Assembly: GCA_963713695.1 (NCBI GenBank)
Contig: CAVQMU010000002.1
Coordinates: 1 to 64,000 of the forward strand
Direction of reading: 5' to 3'
Length of the DNA: 64,000 bases
Source of the DNA: Rhodoblastus sp963713695
GTDB lineage: Bacteria > Pseudomonadota > Alphaproteobacteria > Rhizobiales > Beijerinckiaceae
Below the pieces are notes generated by a model. That model saw nothing but the letters and a program-made list of their open reading frames with translations, was not told the DNA's origin and did no database searches. This document shows positions 1 to 10,178 of the stretch, piece after piece. The first letter of the stretch is position 1, and the number at the start of each line of letters is the position of its first letter. The position numbers and the translations under genes were made by a program.

Positions 1-65
1 ACAGTCCACCCAAGGCCCCAGGAATACGTAACTGAAGCCAAGAACAACGACACAACCAAGATTCC

Positions 66-1182
66 GACAGCCTGCTTCCCTACGGCGAACGCGCGGAATT
101 CGAGACGGCGGTACGTACTTTTGATCCCAATATGAACGGCTACTATGCGATGACGCCGCTTCAAGATTCAAAGGGGATCATTACGCCGTCCGGTCTCCAC
201 TTCATCAAAAGGCCCGGCGGCGGATACCCGATCATCGATCCGAGTACGCATCGCCTTCTGATCGAAGGCTTTGTGGAACGTCCTTTGAGTTACTCCATGG
301 ATGATTTGATGCGGATGCCTTCCGTATCCCGAATTTATGACGACGAGTGCGGCGGAAACACCTTGGTGATGGCTCAAAGGATGCGGCCTCCATTCAGGAT
401 TGTTACGGGCGGGTCAGTTGCAGCGAATGGACTGGGTCAAGCTGTCGACGTTGATGAACGAGGCCGGCCTAAAGAAAGAAGCGAGGTTTTTGTTTTTTAG
501 GGCGCGGATGCGGGTAAGCGATTCCGAGCTTATCCAGTAACGGCGATGATGGCTGATGATCTGGAAGTACTGATCGCTTACGGCCAAAATGGCGAAGCGA
601 TTCGTCCCGAGAGCGGTTACCCCCTGCGGGTGTTCATCCCTGGCTGGGGCGGAGATTCGCACGTAAAGTGGCTGCGGCGAATTGAGGTGCTGGACGAGAT
701 CCGCATGGGGCCAAGTTGAATTAAAAACGTGGACCGATGTTAGCTACCGATGGGGACCAATGCCAGTCCGATCGGTAATCACCTATCCTGCCGCCGGTGG
801 AAAGGATATGGCAGGAGCCGGGTTCTACCAAATCAGCGGTGTTGCTTGGACCGGGCGGATCCATCACCAGGGTTGAAGTATCCACCGATGGCGGCAAAAC
901 CTATAAGGACGCGGAGCTTCAGGAGCCGGTGCTCAAAAGGGCGTTTACCCGCTTCACCTTCCCCTGGACTTGGGACGGATCAGAGGCTGTCATTGGCTGC
1001 GTGACGGATTCGGCCCGGCCAAGGTTGGACCGTTGTACGGGGAGAAGAGGCCGGTTAAGGGTCGAAGCCAGGATTCGGGCGGGTCCATTATGCCCTGGAG
1101 GGTGACCGCTTCAGGGAAGTTGCTCAATGAGCTTGCTCTAAGTCAACCCAAGGCGGCGCCAGACAGACGAGAAGGTGGATGA
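66..1182 (+). pseudogene. Decayed SoxC/SorA-like molybdopterin sulfite dehydrogenase
   Basis: Conceptual translation across several frames follows the intact SoxC-like gene at 51210-52526. Matching blocks are FETAVRTFDPN then LTPSGLH-like ITPSGLHFIK (residues near 110-210), IAYGQNGEAIRPESGYPLRV (near 570-630), HVKWLRRIEV, GAGFYQISGVAW, RVEVSTDGG, FPWTWDGSEAV and a final MPWRV. The frame changes at least four times and an in-frame stop lies near 498, so no full-length protein can be made. The Mo-binding cysteine region survives as DDECGGNT but the following block is scrambled. The 5' end, including any Tat signal, is missing or lies outside the window. What is left is a recognisable carcass of the family; its original host cannot be judged. 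Confidence 0.8.
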
Positions 1183-1206
1183 GGGGATAGGGAATGTTGT
1201 TCAACC

Positions 1207-1330
1207 CTAGTGTCCTGAATTAGCGATTCGTTTGCTAAGTCTTGGCCAGATAATCGGCTCCGCAAATAAATGATTTGCGAGCGTCACGGCACCGATTTCA
1301 ATGCCACGAACTTCTGAGTCAGGACACTAG
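1207..1330. mobile_element. MITE-like element with 12-bp perfect terminal inverted repeats
   Basis: A 124-bp unit starts CTAGTGTCCTGA and ends TCAGGACACTAG, exact reverse complements. It has no ORF. Ends of this kind with CTAG/TA at the termini suggest a miniature element mobilised by an IS630-type transposase. That family assignment is inference from the ends only. It sits between the decayed SoxC-like gene and a transposase remnant. Confidence 0.6.
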
Positions 1331-1403
1331 AAGGTGACACGTGAGGGGAAGGAGAAATTGTCCCCGGTTTAGTTGAAAGTAGCGGCTCTCGGAGAACTGC
1401 ACG

Positions 1404-1790
1404 TTACGCGACCCGGACCTGCTGAGTCAATGACGGATTCAGTTTGCGCTGCAACCGTTCCAGTTCCCGATAGCCTTTCACTCGCCGGAATTTCTTTTCC
1501 GCTTCCAGCAGACCGGTGGCCGTCCAGCGCAGCGCGTGGTCCCCGGCCCGCCAGCGCTTCACATTCCGGGCCACTTTTTCGACGATGGAAAAGCAAGACT
1601 CGATGGGATTGCTGGAAGCCAGCGTTCGCCGCAACAGCGTGCCCACACCCAGCCGGTGCACCGTGAGGGTTTCCTCCAGCCCTTCTTCCAGGCTGCGCGC
1701 CGCGCTGGGATTGATGCGTTCCAGTTGCCGGGCATCTTCATCCGCCGCGGCGGAAAGGGGCGGGCACACGGAAATTCAGAGGCGGCGCAC
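1404..1790 (-). pseudogene. IS256/mutator-type transposase C-terminal remnant
   Basis: The minus strand encodes about 120 residues typical of the end of mutator-type (IS256 family) transposases: the block SSNPIESCFS, then RNVKRWRAGDHALRW, then GLLEAEKKFRRVKGYREL and a short tail. Full-length members are about 400 aa, so only the C-terminal third remains. The upstream part (plus positions above about 1790) drops out of frame. No terminal inverted repeats are recognisable. It marks old IS activity at this end of the window. Confidence 0.8.
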
Positions 1791-2023
1791 CCGGCTACGT
1801 TAGCCTTTAAATGAATTCGAACTGTTGGGTGCCGCATTCTTCACGTTTTTTGTGGAGGGTGCGGATTTTTGATTCCATCAAAATTTTACAACACGAATTC
1901 TCTCCCCGCCGCTCTTCGTTCCCTTCGCCGGAAGTTCAGGAGCTTCCATGAATTTAAACCCCGACCCTTCCAAAACCGGGAAGAGTCGGGCACCCGCAAA
2001 ATCAAAGGCTGGCGCGCACGCGT

Positions 2024-2377
2024 TCACTTCGTTCTATGCGGACAGGAAGATCCTTCGCAGCGCGTCGGTAATGCCCGCCAGCCATCGCCTTCCTTGTGAT
2101 ATGGGTGGTTGTCTCGGAAATCCTCCACAGCCTCGATGATGGCTTTCGCCACGACTGAGGCGTCCTTTTCGGAGGACGGACACTCAGTCCACAACACAAA
2201 GTTGTTGGCTCCCACTAGCATTGGGCTCGCCTCTGCACCCCAAACTTCTTCCGTCATGTCGAAGTACAGGTCAAAAGGAGAGGACGGTGTGAATTCAATC
2301 ATGATGCATATGTCTTCGATGCCAGCATGGTAGAAGATGCGAGCCCATGCACGCACGAGCTCGAAGGTGTCCAACAA
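2024..2377 (-). CDS. Hypothetical protein, 117 aa, TTG start
   Basis: An open frame with mixed-charge, globular-looking composition (FELVRAWARIFYHAGIEDI, then PFDLYFDMTEEVWGAE). I do not recognise the family. The frame opens at a TTG. An ATG-started peptide in another frame (MDNEHDDVKRD, from about 2450) runs straight into it, so the true gene may start near 2450 and carry a frameshift near 2375. No clear Shine-Dalgarno precedes the TTG. Base composition matches the lower-GC start of the window, not the alphaproteobacterial part. Confidence 0.45.
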   Translation of the reverse strand: MLDTFELVRAWARIFYHAGIEDICIMIEFTPSSPFDLYFDMTEEVWGAEASPMLVGANNFVLWTECPSSEKDASVVAKAIIEAVEDFRDNHPYHKEGDGWRALPTRCEGSSCPHRTK

Positions 2378-2574
2378 TCTGTTCGAAGTGCGCCGTACCC
2401 TCGGCGTTTGCAGCAGGTCGGTCGCGCTTCACATCGTCATGTTCGTTATCCATGGAAACTAACTCGACATTCGAGCGCAATGCTACCTTCTTTCTTGTGA
2501 GGTTTCAAATCCCTCTCCGACGGGTGTGCGTGGTAAAATGATGCCCAGCGAAGATTTTGTTCAAGGAGGTAGTA

Positions 2575-2821
2575 TGGCCAATCTCTCAAAATACAGTTTT
2601 TGTCGTGAAAACGGAGAACCCTTAGCAGGCTTCCACTTCAGAAAACTCGGGCCGACAGGACGTTCAGATTACCTCGCGGGCAGACTTTTGCTCTATGTGG
2701 AAGGCGCGTTGAGCACGACCTGAAGACGGAAATCACAGAATCTACCTTGGAGACTCAAGACTGGCGTCTCTGTCCGGCCTGCGATGTCGAGTACCGTGCT
2801 TCCGTCGCGATATCCGGCTAA
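2575..2821 (+). pseudogene. Small zinc-motif-like hypothetical gene with a frameshift
   Basis: A perfect Shine-Dalgarno AAGGAGGT lies just before ATG 2575, which begins MANLSKYSFCRENGEPLAGF. That frame stops at about 2723. The +1 frame continues smoothly as EHDLKTEITESTLETQDWRL, then CPACDVEYRA, to a TAA at 2819-2821. Joined, this gives about 82 residues with a CPxC pair and one upstream Cys, compatible with a small metal-binding fold. No family recognised. The break near 2710 may be a real mutation or a base-calling error. Confidence 0.45.
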
Positions 2822-2892
2822 AGCCTTAAGGTTGAGGTGACGCATCGGGCGCGCAGCACCCGCAAACTAGGCGTTGGCTTTCCTCATTAGAT

Positions 2893-3108
2893 TTAGTTCA
2901 ACCTCCGGTCCCATCTCCGGTTCGACCATCCGCAGAAGTTACTTTCACGGTGGACTCCAAGACAGTTCCTAAAGAGCGTAGACCACCCAGGACCTGACCC
3001 CCAGCCTTGGCGATAGCGGTATTCTCCACCAATCGCTGGAGTATCTGGTGACATTTCGTTGCCGTCCACGTCAACGGTGATTCTGGATTCGATTACCCAT
3101 TGAGCCAT
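2893..3108 (-). CDS. Hypothetical protein, 71 aa
   Basis: Starts MAQWVIESRITVDVDGNE. I chose this ATG (3106-3108) over one ten codons upstream because AGGAGGGA sits about 6 bases before it, a strong ribosome-binding site. The protein is soluble-looking, rich in Gly, Trp and Arg, with no signal peptide or membrane segment. No family recognised. It lies downstream of the 16S terminator on the same strand. Confidence 0.45.
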   Translation of the reverse strand: MAQWVIESRITVDVDGNEMSPDTPAIGGEYRYRQGWGSGPGWSTLFRNCLGVHRESNFCGWSNRRWDRRLN

Positions 3109-3311
3109 GACTCGTCCCTCCTCATTTCGGTACGCCATGCTCTTGTATCATTTTGGCATGACGCTGGGCAAATCATTCTGACAGGTGATTGGCGCGATTA
3201 TCGCCAGCCGATTACACATTTCGAAGGGTGCGTACGCCACGAAATTAACTGTAGGTCAGCGTATCAGCGATGACGGCGCTGTAATGGCCATAGAAAGGGG
3301 TTTCGTTCTCT

Positions 3312-3355
3312 GATCAAAAACGAAAAGGGGTTGAGCACATTGCGTGCTCAACCCC
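3312..3355 (-). terminator. Rho-independent terminator after the 16S rRNA gene
   Basis: On the minus strand a 12-bp perfect stem (GGGGTTGAGCAC pairing with GTGCTCAACCCC, loop of 5) is followed by TTTTCGTTTTT. It lies about 160 bases past the 16S 3' end with no tRNA or 23S sequence between. Transcription of this rRNA therefore appears to end with the 16S. Confidence 0.85.
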
Positions 3356-3515
3356 ATAAACATTGCCCTCTACAACTGAGTTTCGATGAGATCTACCAGA
3401 ACCCGCTCGAAGAAGAATCGTTCGAGCGATTGACCTCGGATCCCCGTGAGAGGGTCCGAAGCTTGGGCAACTTCTCCTGCACACCTGCACAGGGTCGGTT
3501 TGCCGCTATGTTTAG

Positions 3516-5049
<1,534 letters not shown>

Positions 5050-5264
5050 AACTGGCTGCTTAGAAAATCAAAAAGCCCGACTGCCATTTCTGGATGTCGG
5101 GACCGTAAGTTTTCCAAGCGAACTTTTTAATCGCTCGATTCACTCAATCCCCTGGCACCTAAATGCCAAAGTCAATCGAACGGGTTCTGGCACATCTCAT
5201 CTTACCCAGTTTGTCAAAGAGCAAGGCCTCCTGTCCAGCAGGCAGGCTACCGTCTAGCCCAACG

Positions 5265-5292
5265 ACTATAGCATCGGTTTCTTAAATGTCAA
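5265..5292 (-). promoter_or_regulatory. Sigma70-type promoter of the 16S gene
   Basis: On the minus strand TTGACA (5287-5292) and TATAGT (5265-5270) are separated by 16 bases, about 215 bases upstream of the mature 16S 5' end. The leader between them holds a CCCGAC/GTCGGG stem near 5070-5100 that could be part of an rRNA processing structure. No other gene lies between promoter and rRNA. Confidence 0.75.
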
Positions 5293-5400
5293 GTATAATT
5301 GTTAAGGAGCTATTTAAACTTCTGTGGATTGTTTGAATGGAACCGGTCTGAATTCGCAGAAGAAACATCGAGATTTCGATTTTTTCAACGCAGTGACTTT

Positions 5401-5496
5401 GCAAGGCCCCTGCGCTCCTTCAGGGCGCCCGCCAATTGTACATGCGCCCCGGGGCGTTGCCCGGGCTGATACCCGGCAGCGCTTTCAGCGCTTATT
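5401..5496. repeat. REP-like palindromic intergenic sequence
   Basis: A GC-rich block of short imperfect palindromes (TGCGCTCCTTCAGGGCGC, CCCCGGGGCGTTGCCCGGG, AGCGCTTTCAGCGCT). Repeats of this style commonly accompany REP-associated tyrosine transposases, and a broken one follows at 5574. A second GAAGGGGCGG-type block lies near 5745-5780 inside the transposase remnant. Other copies would be needed to prove the repeat family. Confidence 0.5.
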
Positions 5497-5573
5497 CGTT
5501 GGATGCAAGAAGGATTTTGCCTGTACCATACCATAGGCTCCGATTGATCAGGTTTCGACTTGCCGCGCTTCGA

Positions 5574-6265
5574 TTAGTCACACTTTGACGAGCCACCCTT
5601 CGGTCTGCCAGGTTCGGATTGGCCCGGTTTCCGCTTGCCACGTTTCAATTTGCCGCACTTCGGTTTGTGGTGTTTTGGTTTGTCGCGCCAACGGCGCGGA
5701 GGGTATTCACCCGGGCGACGCCAACTTCGTGCCCACCCTGACGGTCCGCCCTGAAGGGGCGGAAGGTTCTTCCCCTTCCAGGGAAAATCCATGTGACGGT
5801 TACGATCAAATCCCCACAAATAACGTTCATCGAATTCGATTTGATATCGTTTCAAGAACGACCGGAATTCCTCCTGGAAACTCTTCACCCGGTGATGTTC
5901 GGCTTGATTGGCGATATACGTTTTCACCTCGTCGACGCCGGATGGGCCGATGGAAAATGCTCCGTACCCACTTTGCCAATGGAATTTTGCGAATTCTTTA
6001 CCCTGCGTTTTGATCCATTTGGATGTCGCGCGTTTCACCTCCATGACCACCTGAGACAGCGAATGATTTTTGCTCAGGACGAACAAGATAGACGTGATCG
6101 CGCCACGCATTCATCGCGAGGGCTGGCGAATCGAGATCGCGCGGACGGGCGAGCAGGCGTAGGAGCAGAGTGGAGCGCGCGGACGGACTCGGTCAGGACG
6201 GGTTCGCGGTTCTTGGTGCTGAAGACGGAGATCGCCGCCGCCTGGAGCCGGTTGGTCTTGCTCGC
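5574..6265 (-). pseudogene. REP-associated tyrosine transposase (RAYT, IS200-like), broken
   Basis: The intact C-terminal part reads SLSQVVMEVKRATSKWIKTQ, then FHWQSGYGAFSIGPS, then YIANQAEHHRVKSFQEEFR, ending in the typical FDERYLWG block. This is the Y1/IS200-like fold with its catalytic Tyr probably in the YIANQ helix. Upstream the same gene continues in other frames: VFSTKNREPVLTESVRAL near 6190-6230 and DLDSPALAMNAWRDHVYLV near 6110-6160. Two frameshifts therefore separate three matching pieces, and the first residues are absent. The tail after about residue 125 is a low-complexity Lys/Pro/Gly repeat. It lies exactly where non-alphaproteobacterial sequence gives way to the DUF2189 gene. 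Confidence 0.8.
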
Positions 6266-6312
6266 GTCTATTGCTCGTCAATGCGTCGGTCACGGCCTGG
6301 CCGCTTTCGTCG

Positions 6313-7173
6313 CTAAACCACGACCTTGCGATACAAGTGCCAGGTCGCGTGGCCAAGCACCGGGAGCGCAACGATCAGTCCGATCATCGCCGGAATCATC
6401 CCGGCCACGACCGAAGCCGCAACGATGAAGCCCCAGGCCAGCATGGGAGCGGGATTGACCCGCATCGCGCGTATCGACGTCGCAATGGCGGTCGTGAGGG
6501 AGACGCGGCGATCGAGCAGCAGCGGGAACGAGACGACGCTGATCGACAGAACGGCAAGCGCGAAAAGGAAGCCGATTCCGACGCCAACGAAAATCAGCGT
6601 CCAGCCGACAGACGTCGTGAACACGTCGCTGACAAACGACGCCATCGACGACGGCATTTCCCGACCGACAGTCGCCGTGTAGATCTTCATGGCTGTCGCC
6701 AGCCAAACGGCGAATATGCCGATCAGCAGCAAGCCGAGTTTGAAGATCGAGGCGGCGGCAGGAGAAGCAAAGCTCTTGAAGCCCTCGACCCATGAGACGC
6801 TTTCGCCGCGCTCGCGGCGCCGGCTCATCTCGTAGAGCCAGACCGCCGCGAAGGGCCCGATCAGGGCGAAACCTGCAAACAACGGGAATATCAGCGGCAA
6901 CAGGCCCGCGTTCGACGTCGCCTCCGCGATGACAAAACCGGCGACCGGATAGAGAAGGCAAATAAAGAGCACGTCGTCGCGAAAGGCGGCGAAATCGTTG
7001 AAGCCCCTAACAAGGGCTTCGCGCAGATCGGCGAAGGAAATTCGCCGGACTTGCGGGGGCGCGAGCGCGCCGTCCACGTCGGTATGGCCCAGGGCATGGC
7101 CCAGCGAACGCATCGCGTGACCCGTCGCGGCGATCTGAGCCGCGCCCCATTCGGCGGGGTTTTTGATCCACAT
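6313..7173 (-). CDS. DUF2189 family integral membrane protein
   Basis: 286 aa with about six hydrophobic segments, e.g. LLPLIFPLFAGFALIGPFA and LGLLLIGIFAVWLA, and the family-like stretch RRERGESVSWVEGFK between helices. DUF2189 proteins are inner-membrane proteins of unknown role, frequent in Alphaproteobacteria and often near terminal oxidases. Start chosen at ATG 7171-7173 (MWIKNPAEWG) because GGGAGGAATGCC precedes it; longer in-frame starts lack this. It is divergent from the oxidase operon beginning at 7503, so the two may share control through the intervening ~330 bases. It is the first clearly alphaproteobacterial gene in the window. Confidence 0.85.
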   Translation of the reverse strand: MWIKNPAEWGAAQIAATGHAMRSLGHALGHTDVDGALAPPQVRRISFADLREALVRGFNDFAAFRDDVLFICLLYPVAGFVIAEATSNAGLLPLIFPLFAGFALIGPFAAVWLYEMSRRRERGESVSWVEGFKSFASPAAASIFKLGLLLIGIFAVWLATAMKIYTATVGREMPSSMASFVSDVFTTSVGWTLIFVGVGIGFLFALAVLSISVVSFPLLLDRRVSLTTAIATSIRAMRVNPAPMLAWGFIVAASVVAGMIPAMIGLIVALPVLGHATWHLYRKVVV

Positions 7174-7502
7174 GGCATTCCTCCCGAACCGTCGGTTGGA
7201 CATCGCGGCATGACAGGCTGAAACAGGGTCGGCCAAGAGCCGCCGCGACCAGAGAACTCTATTGCCAGTCTAGTCCCGCGACTTCCCGGCGTCACCCGAA
7301 ATTATTGTGATGTAATAACGGCTTAAGCTATGCTTGTGGCAAGAAATTTCGCGTCCGGCGGGGCGGCCCCGGAACTCCCGGGCAACCTTGAACGTTGGTC
7401 GGTTCGTGGCGAATAAAACCGTTCGGGCAGCACGTCCTCTGCGACGGGTGGGCAAAACCATTGTGTCCGAAATTCCGGAAGGGTCCGGGCTGGGCGGGCA
7501 AT
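7174..7502. other. Divergent intergenic region between DUF2189 gene and oxidase operon
   Basis: About 330 bases with no supported gene. It must carry the promoters for both flanking transcripts; an AT-richer stretch at 7295-7330 (ATTATTGTGATGTAATAACG) contains a loose TGTGATGTAA palindrome-like core that could be an FNR/CRP-type site. I see no convincing -35/-10 pair. Confidence 0.3.
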
Positions 7503-8330
7503 ATGCACGTCGCATTGATACTGATTGCCTTGGTCGTGGGATCTGTGGCTTTCCACCTGCTGTGTCCCTGGTGGTGGACGCCGATTGCCTCGAATTGGCA
7601 ATATATCGACGCGACCATGATCATCACTTTCTGGATCACCGGCTTCGTCTTCATCGCCGTCGTCAGCTTCATGGCCTATTGTGTCTTTCGCTTCCGCCAC
7701 AAGGAGGGAACGAAGGCCGACTATCAGCCGGAGAGCAAGAAGCTGGAATCCTGGCTGGCGGCTGGCACCGCGCTTGGCGTCGCCGCCATGCTCGCCCCGG
7801 GCCTCGTCGTGTGGCATCGTTTCGTCAATCCGCCGCCGGACGCCGCCACGGTCGAAGTCGTCGGCCAGCAATGGCAATGGAGTTATCGGTTGCCCGGCAA
7901 GGACGGCCGGCTCGGTCTCGTCGACACGCATTTTGTCGACGCCGGCAATCCCCTCGGTCTCAATCCCGCCGATCCGCACGCCCAGGACAATGTTCTGGTG
8001 ATTGGCGGCGACCTGCACTTGCCGATCAACAAGCCCGTGAAAATTCTGCTGCGATCGATCGATGTCGTGCATGATTTCTACGTGCCGGAATTTCGCGCAA
8101 AAATGGATTTGATGCCCGGCATCGAAACCTATTTCTGGTTTACGCCGACGAAGACGGGAACCTTCGAAATTCTCTGCGCCGGCTTCTGCGGCGTCGGCCA
8201 TCCATTTATGCGCGGCAATGTGATTGTCGAGAACGACGCGGACTATCAGAAATGGATTCAGTCGCAGCCGACCTTCGCGCAGATGCGCAAGGCGCAGGCG
8301 ACGGAGCGCACGCGCGCCGCGGCTCAATGA
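7503..8330 (+). CDS. coxB: Cytochrome c oxidase subunit II
   Basis: 275 aa. Two N-terminal membrane helices (about residues 3-20 and 38-62) anchor a periplasmic cupredoxin domain. The binuclear CuA ligands are visible: His in DVVHDFYVPEF, then CAGFCGVGHPFM, which supplies two Cys, His and Met. There is no fused cytochrome c domain, so it resembles aa3-type rather than caa3-type subunits. The start at ATG 7503 gives a normal membrane anchor; an in-frame codon 36 residues upstream would add an atypical soluble leader. First gene of the oxidase operon and followed closely by coxA. Confidence 0.95.
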   Translation: MHVALILIALVVGSVAFHLLCPWWWTPIASNWQYIDATMIITFWITGFVFIAVVSFMAYCVFRFRHKEGTKADYQPESKKLESWLAAGTALGVAAMLAPGLVVWHRFVNPPPDAATVEVVGQQWQWSYRLPGKDGRLGLVDTHFVDAGNPLGLNPADPHAQDNVLVIGGDLHLPINKPVKILLRSIDVVHDFYVPEFRAKMDLMPGIETYFWFTPTKTGTFEILCAGFCGVGHPFMRGNVIVENDADYQKWIQSQPTFAQMRKAQATERTRAAAQ

Positions 8331-8393
8331 AATTCTGACGCAAAGAAAGTCCGCAAAGGACCGCTCGAAAAGACGTCAGGCAGGGAGAACGTG

Positions 8394-10178
8394 ATGGTCG
8401 AAATTCGCGCAGGCGAACACGGGACGCTCCATACCCCGGAATTCGACGACGTGGAGCTTTATCATCCAAGAAGCTGGCTGACGAAATACGTCTTCTCGCA
8501 AGACGCAAAAATCATCGCCATCCAATATGCCGTCACCGCCATCTCGATCGGCCTCGTGGCGCTTGTGCTGTCCTGGCTGATGCGCCTGCAACTGGCGTTC
8601 CCCGGAAAATTCTCGCTGATCGACCAGAGCAATTATTACCAGTTCATCACAATGCACGGGATGATCATGGTCGTGTACCTGCTGACGGCGCTGTTCCTCG
8701 GCGGTTTCGGCAATTACCTGATACCGCTGATGATCGGCGCGCGCGACATGGCGTTTCCATACGTCAACATGCTGAGCTACTGGATCTATCAGCTTGCGGT
8801 CCTGGTGCTGGTCGCCAGTTTCTTCGCTCCCGGCGGCGCGACCGGCGCCGGCTGGACGCTCTATCCGCCGCAGGCCCTGCTGTCCGGCACGCCCGGGCAG
8901 CAATGGGGCATCGTCCTGATGTTCGCCTCGCTGATCCTGTTCATCATCGGCTTCACGATGGGCGGGCTCAATTACGTCGTCACGGTGCTGCAACTGCGGG
9001 CAAAGGGGATGACGATGATGCGGCTGCCGCTGACCGTGTGGGGCATCTTCACTGCGACGGTCATGGCGCTGCTGGCCTTTCCGGGGCTGTTCGTGGCGTC
9101 GGTGATGATGCTGTTCGACCGCCTGCTTGGAACCAGCTTCTTCATGCCGTCGATTGTCGAGAGCGGCGAACATCTCGGCTACGCCGGCGGCAGCCCGATC
9201 CTGTTCCAGCACCTGTTCTGGTTCTTCGGCCACCCCGAAGTCTACATCGTCGCGCTGCCCGCCTTCGGCATCGTCTCCGACCTGATCAGCACTCATGCGC
9301 GGAAAAACATTTTCGGCTACCGCATGATGGTCTGGGCGATCGTCATCATCGGCGCGCTCAGCTTTGTCGTCTGGGGCCACCACATGTATGTGAGCGGCAT
9401 GGATCCGAACTTTGGATTCTTCTTCGCCACGAGCACGCTGATCATCGCCGTCCCCACAGCGATCAAGGTCTATAACTGGGTGCTCACGCTCTGGCGCGGC
9501 GATATCAGGCTGACATTGCCGATGCTGTTCGCGCTGGCCTTCGTCGTCACCTTCGTGATCGGTGGAATCACCGGACTGTTCCTCGGCAATGTGGTGGTGG
9601 ACGTGCCGCTCTCAGGGACGATGTTCGTCGTGGCGCATTTCCACATGGTGATGGGCGTCGCGCCGATCCTCGTCATTTTCGGCGCCATCTATCATTGGTA
9701 TCCGCTGATCACCGGGCGAATGCTGAACGAAAAGCTCGGCCAGTTCCATTTCTGGGTCACCTTCCTCGGCACCTACGCCATATTCTTCCCGATGCACTAT
9801 CTCGGCCTCATCGGCGTGCCGCGCCGTTACTACGCACTGGGCGAAACGGCTTTCGTTCCGCCGTCCGCCGCCGATCTCAACGTGTTCATCACCATGGCCG
9901 CGCTGTTCGTCGGCTTCGCCCAGATCGTGTTCCTGTACAACCTCATTTCAAGCCTGTTCGCCGGCAAGGTCGCCGAACGTAACCCGTGGCGCGCGACGAC
10001 GCTGGAATGGCAGACGCCGGACATGCCGCCGGCGCACGGCAACTGGGGCAAGCAGCTGCCCGTCGTCTATCGCTGGGCCTATGACTACAGCGTGCCCGGC
10101 GCAGCGGAAGATTTCATCCCGCAGAACCAGCCGCCCGCAGTCCAAGCGGCGCCGACAGTCCAAGAGGCGCCGGCATGA
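8394..10178 (+). CDS. coxA: Cytochrome c oxidase subunit I
   Basis: 594 aa, twelve-helix heme-copper oxidase catalytic subunit. Visible ligands and channel residues: ITMHGMIM (heme His), WFFGHPEVYIVALPAFG (CuB His, the D-channel Glu and the His-Tyr pair), WGHHMYVSGMD (CuB His pair), AVPTAIKVYNW (K-channel Lys) and VAHFHMVMG (two heme His). This pattern is A-type, proton-pumping. ATG 8394 is preferred over the GTG just before it because GGGAGAAC lies at a suitable distance. The last four bases (ATGA) overlap the start of the next gene, implying translational coupling. Confidence 0.97.
   Translation: MVEIRAGEHGTLHTPEFDDVELYHPRSWLTKYVFSQDAKIIAIQYAVTAISIGLVALVLSWLMRLQLAFPGKFSLIDQSNYYQFITMHGMIMVVYLLTALFLGGFGNYLIPLMIGARDMAFPYVNMLSYWIYQLAVLVLVASFFAPGGATGAGWTLYPPQALLSGTPGQQWGIVLMFASLILFIIGFTMGGLNYVVTVLQLRAKGMTMMRLPLTVWGIFTATVMALLAFPGLFVASVMMLFDRLLGTSFFMPSIVESGEHLGYAGGSPILFQHLFWFFGHPEVYIVALPAFGIVSDLISTHARKNIFGYRMMVWAIVIIGALSFVVWGHHMYVSGMDPNFGFFFATSTLIIAVPTAIKVYNWVLTLWRGDIRLTLPMLFALAFVVTFVIGGITGLFLGNVVVDVPLSGTMFVVAHFHMVMGVAPILVIFGAIYHWYPLITGRMLNEKLGQFHFWVTFLGTYAIFFPMHYLGLIGVPRRYYALGETAFVPPSAADLNVFITMAALFVGFAQIVFLYNLISSLFAGKVAERNPWRATTLEWQTPDMPPAHGNWGKQLPVVYRWAYDYSVPGAAEDFIPQNQPPAVQAAPTVQEAPA

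Noticed and set aside
7395..7502. Longer coxB start
   Set aside because: Adds a Trp/Cys/Pro-rich leader atypical of subunit II before the first helix.
8376..9383. 335-codon minus-strand frame opposite coxA
   Set aside because: His/Gln/Asp-rich mirror of membrane-helix codons; a shadow of coxA.
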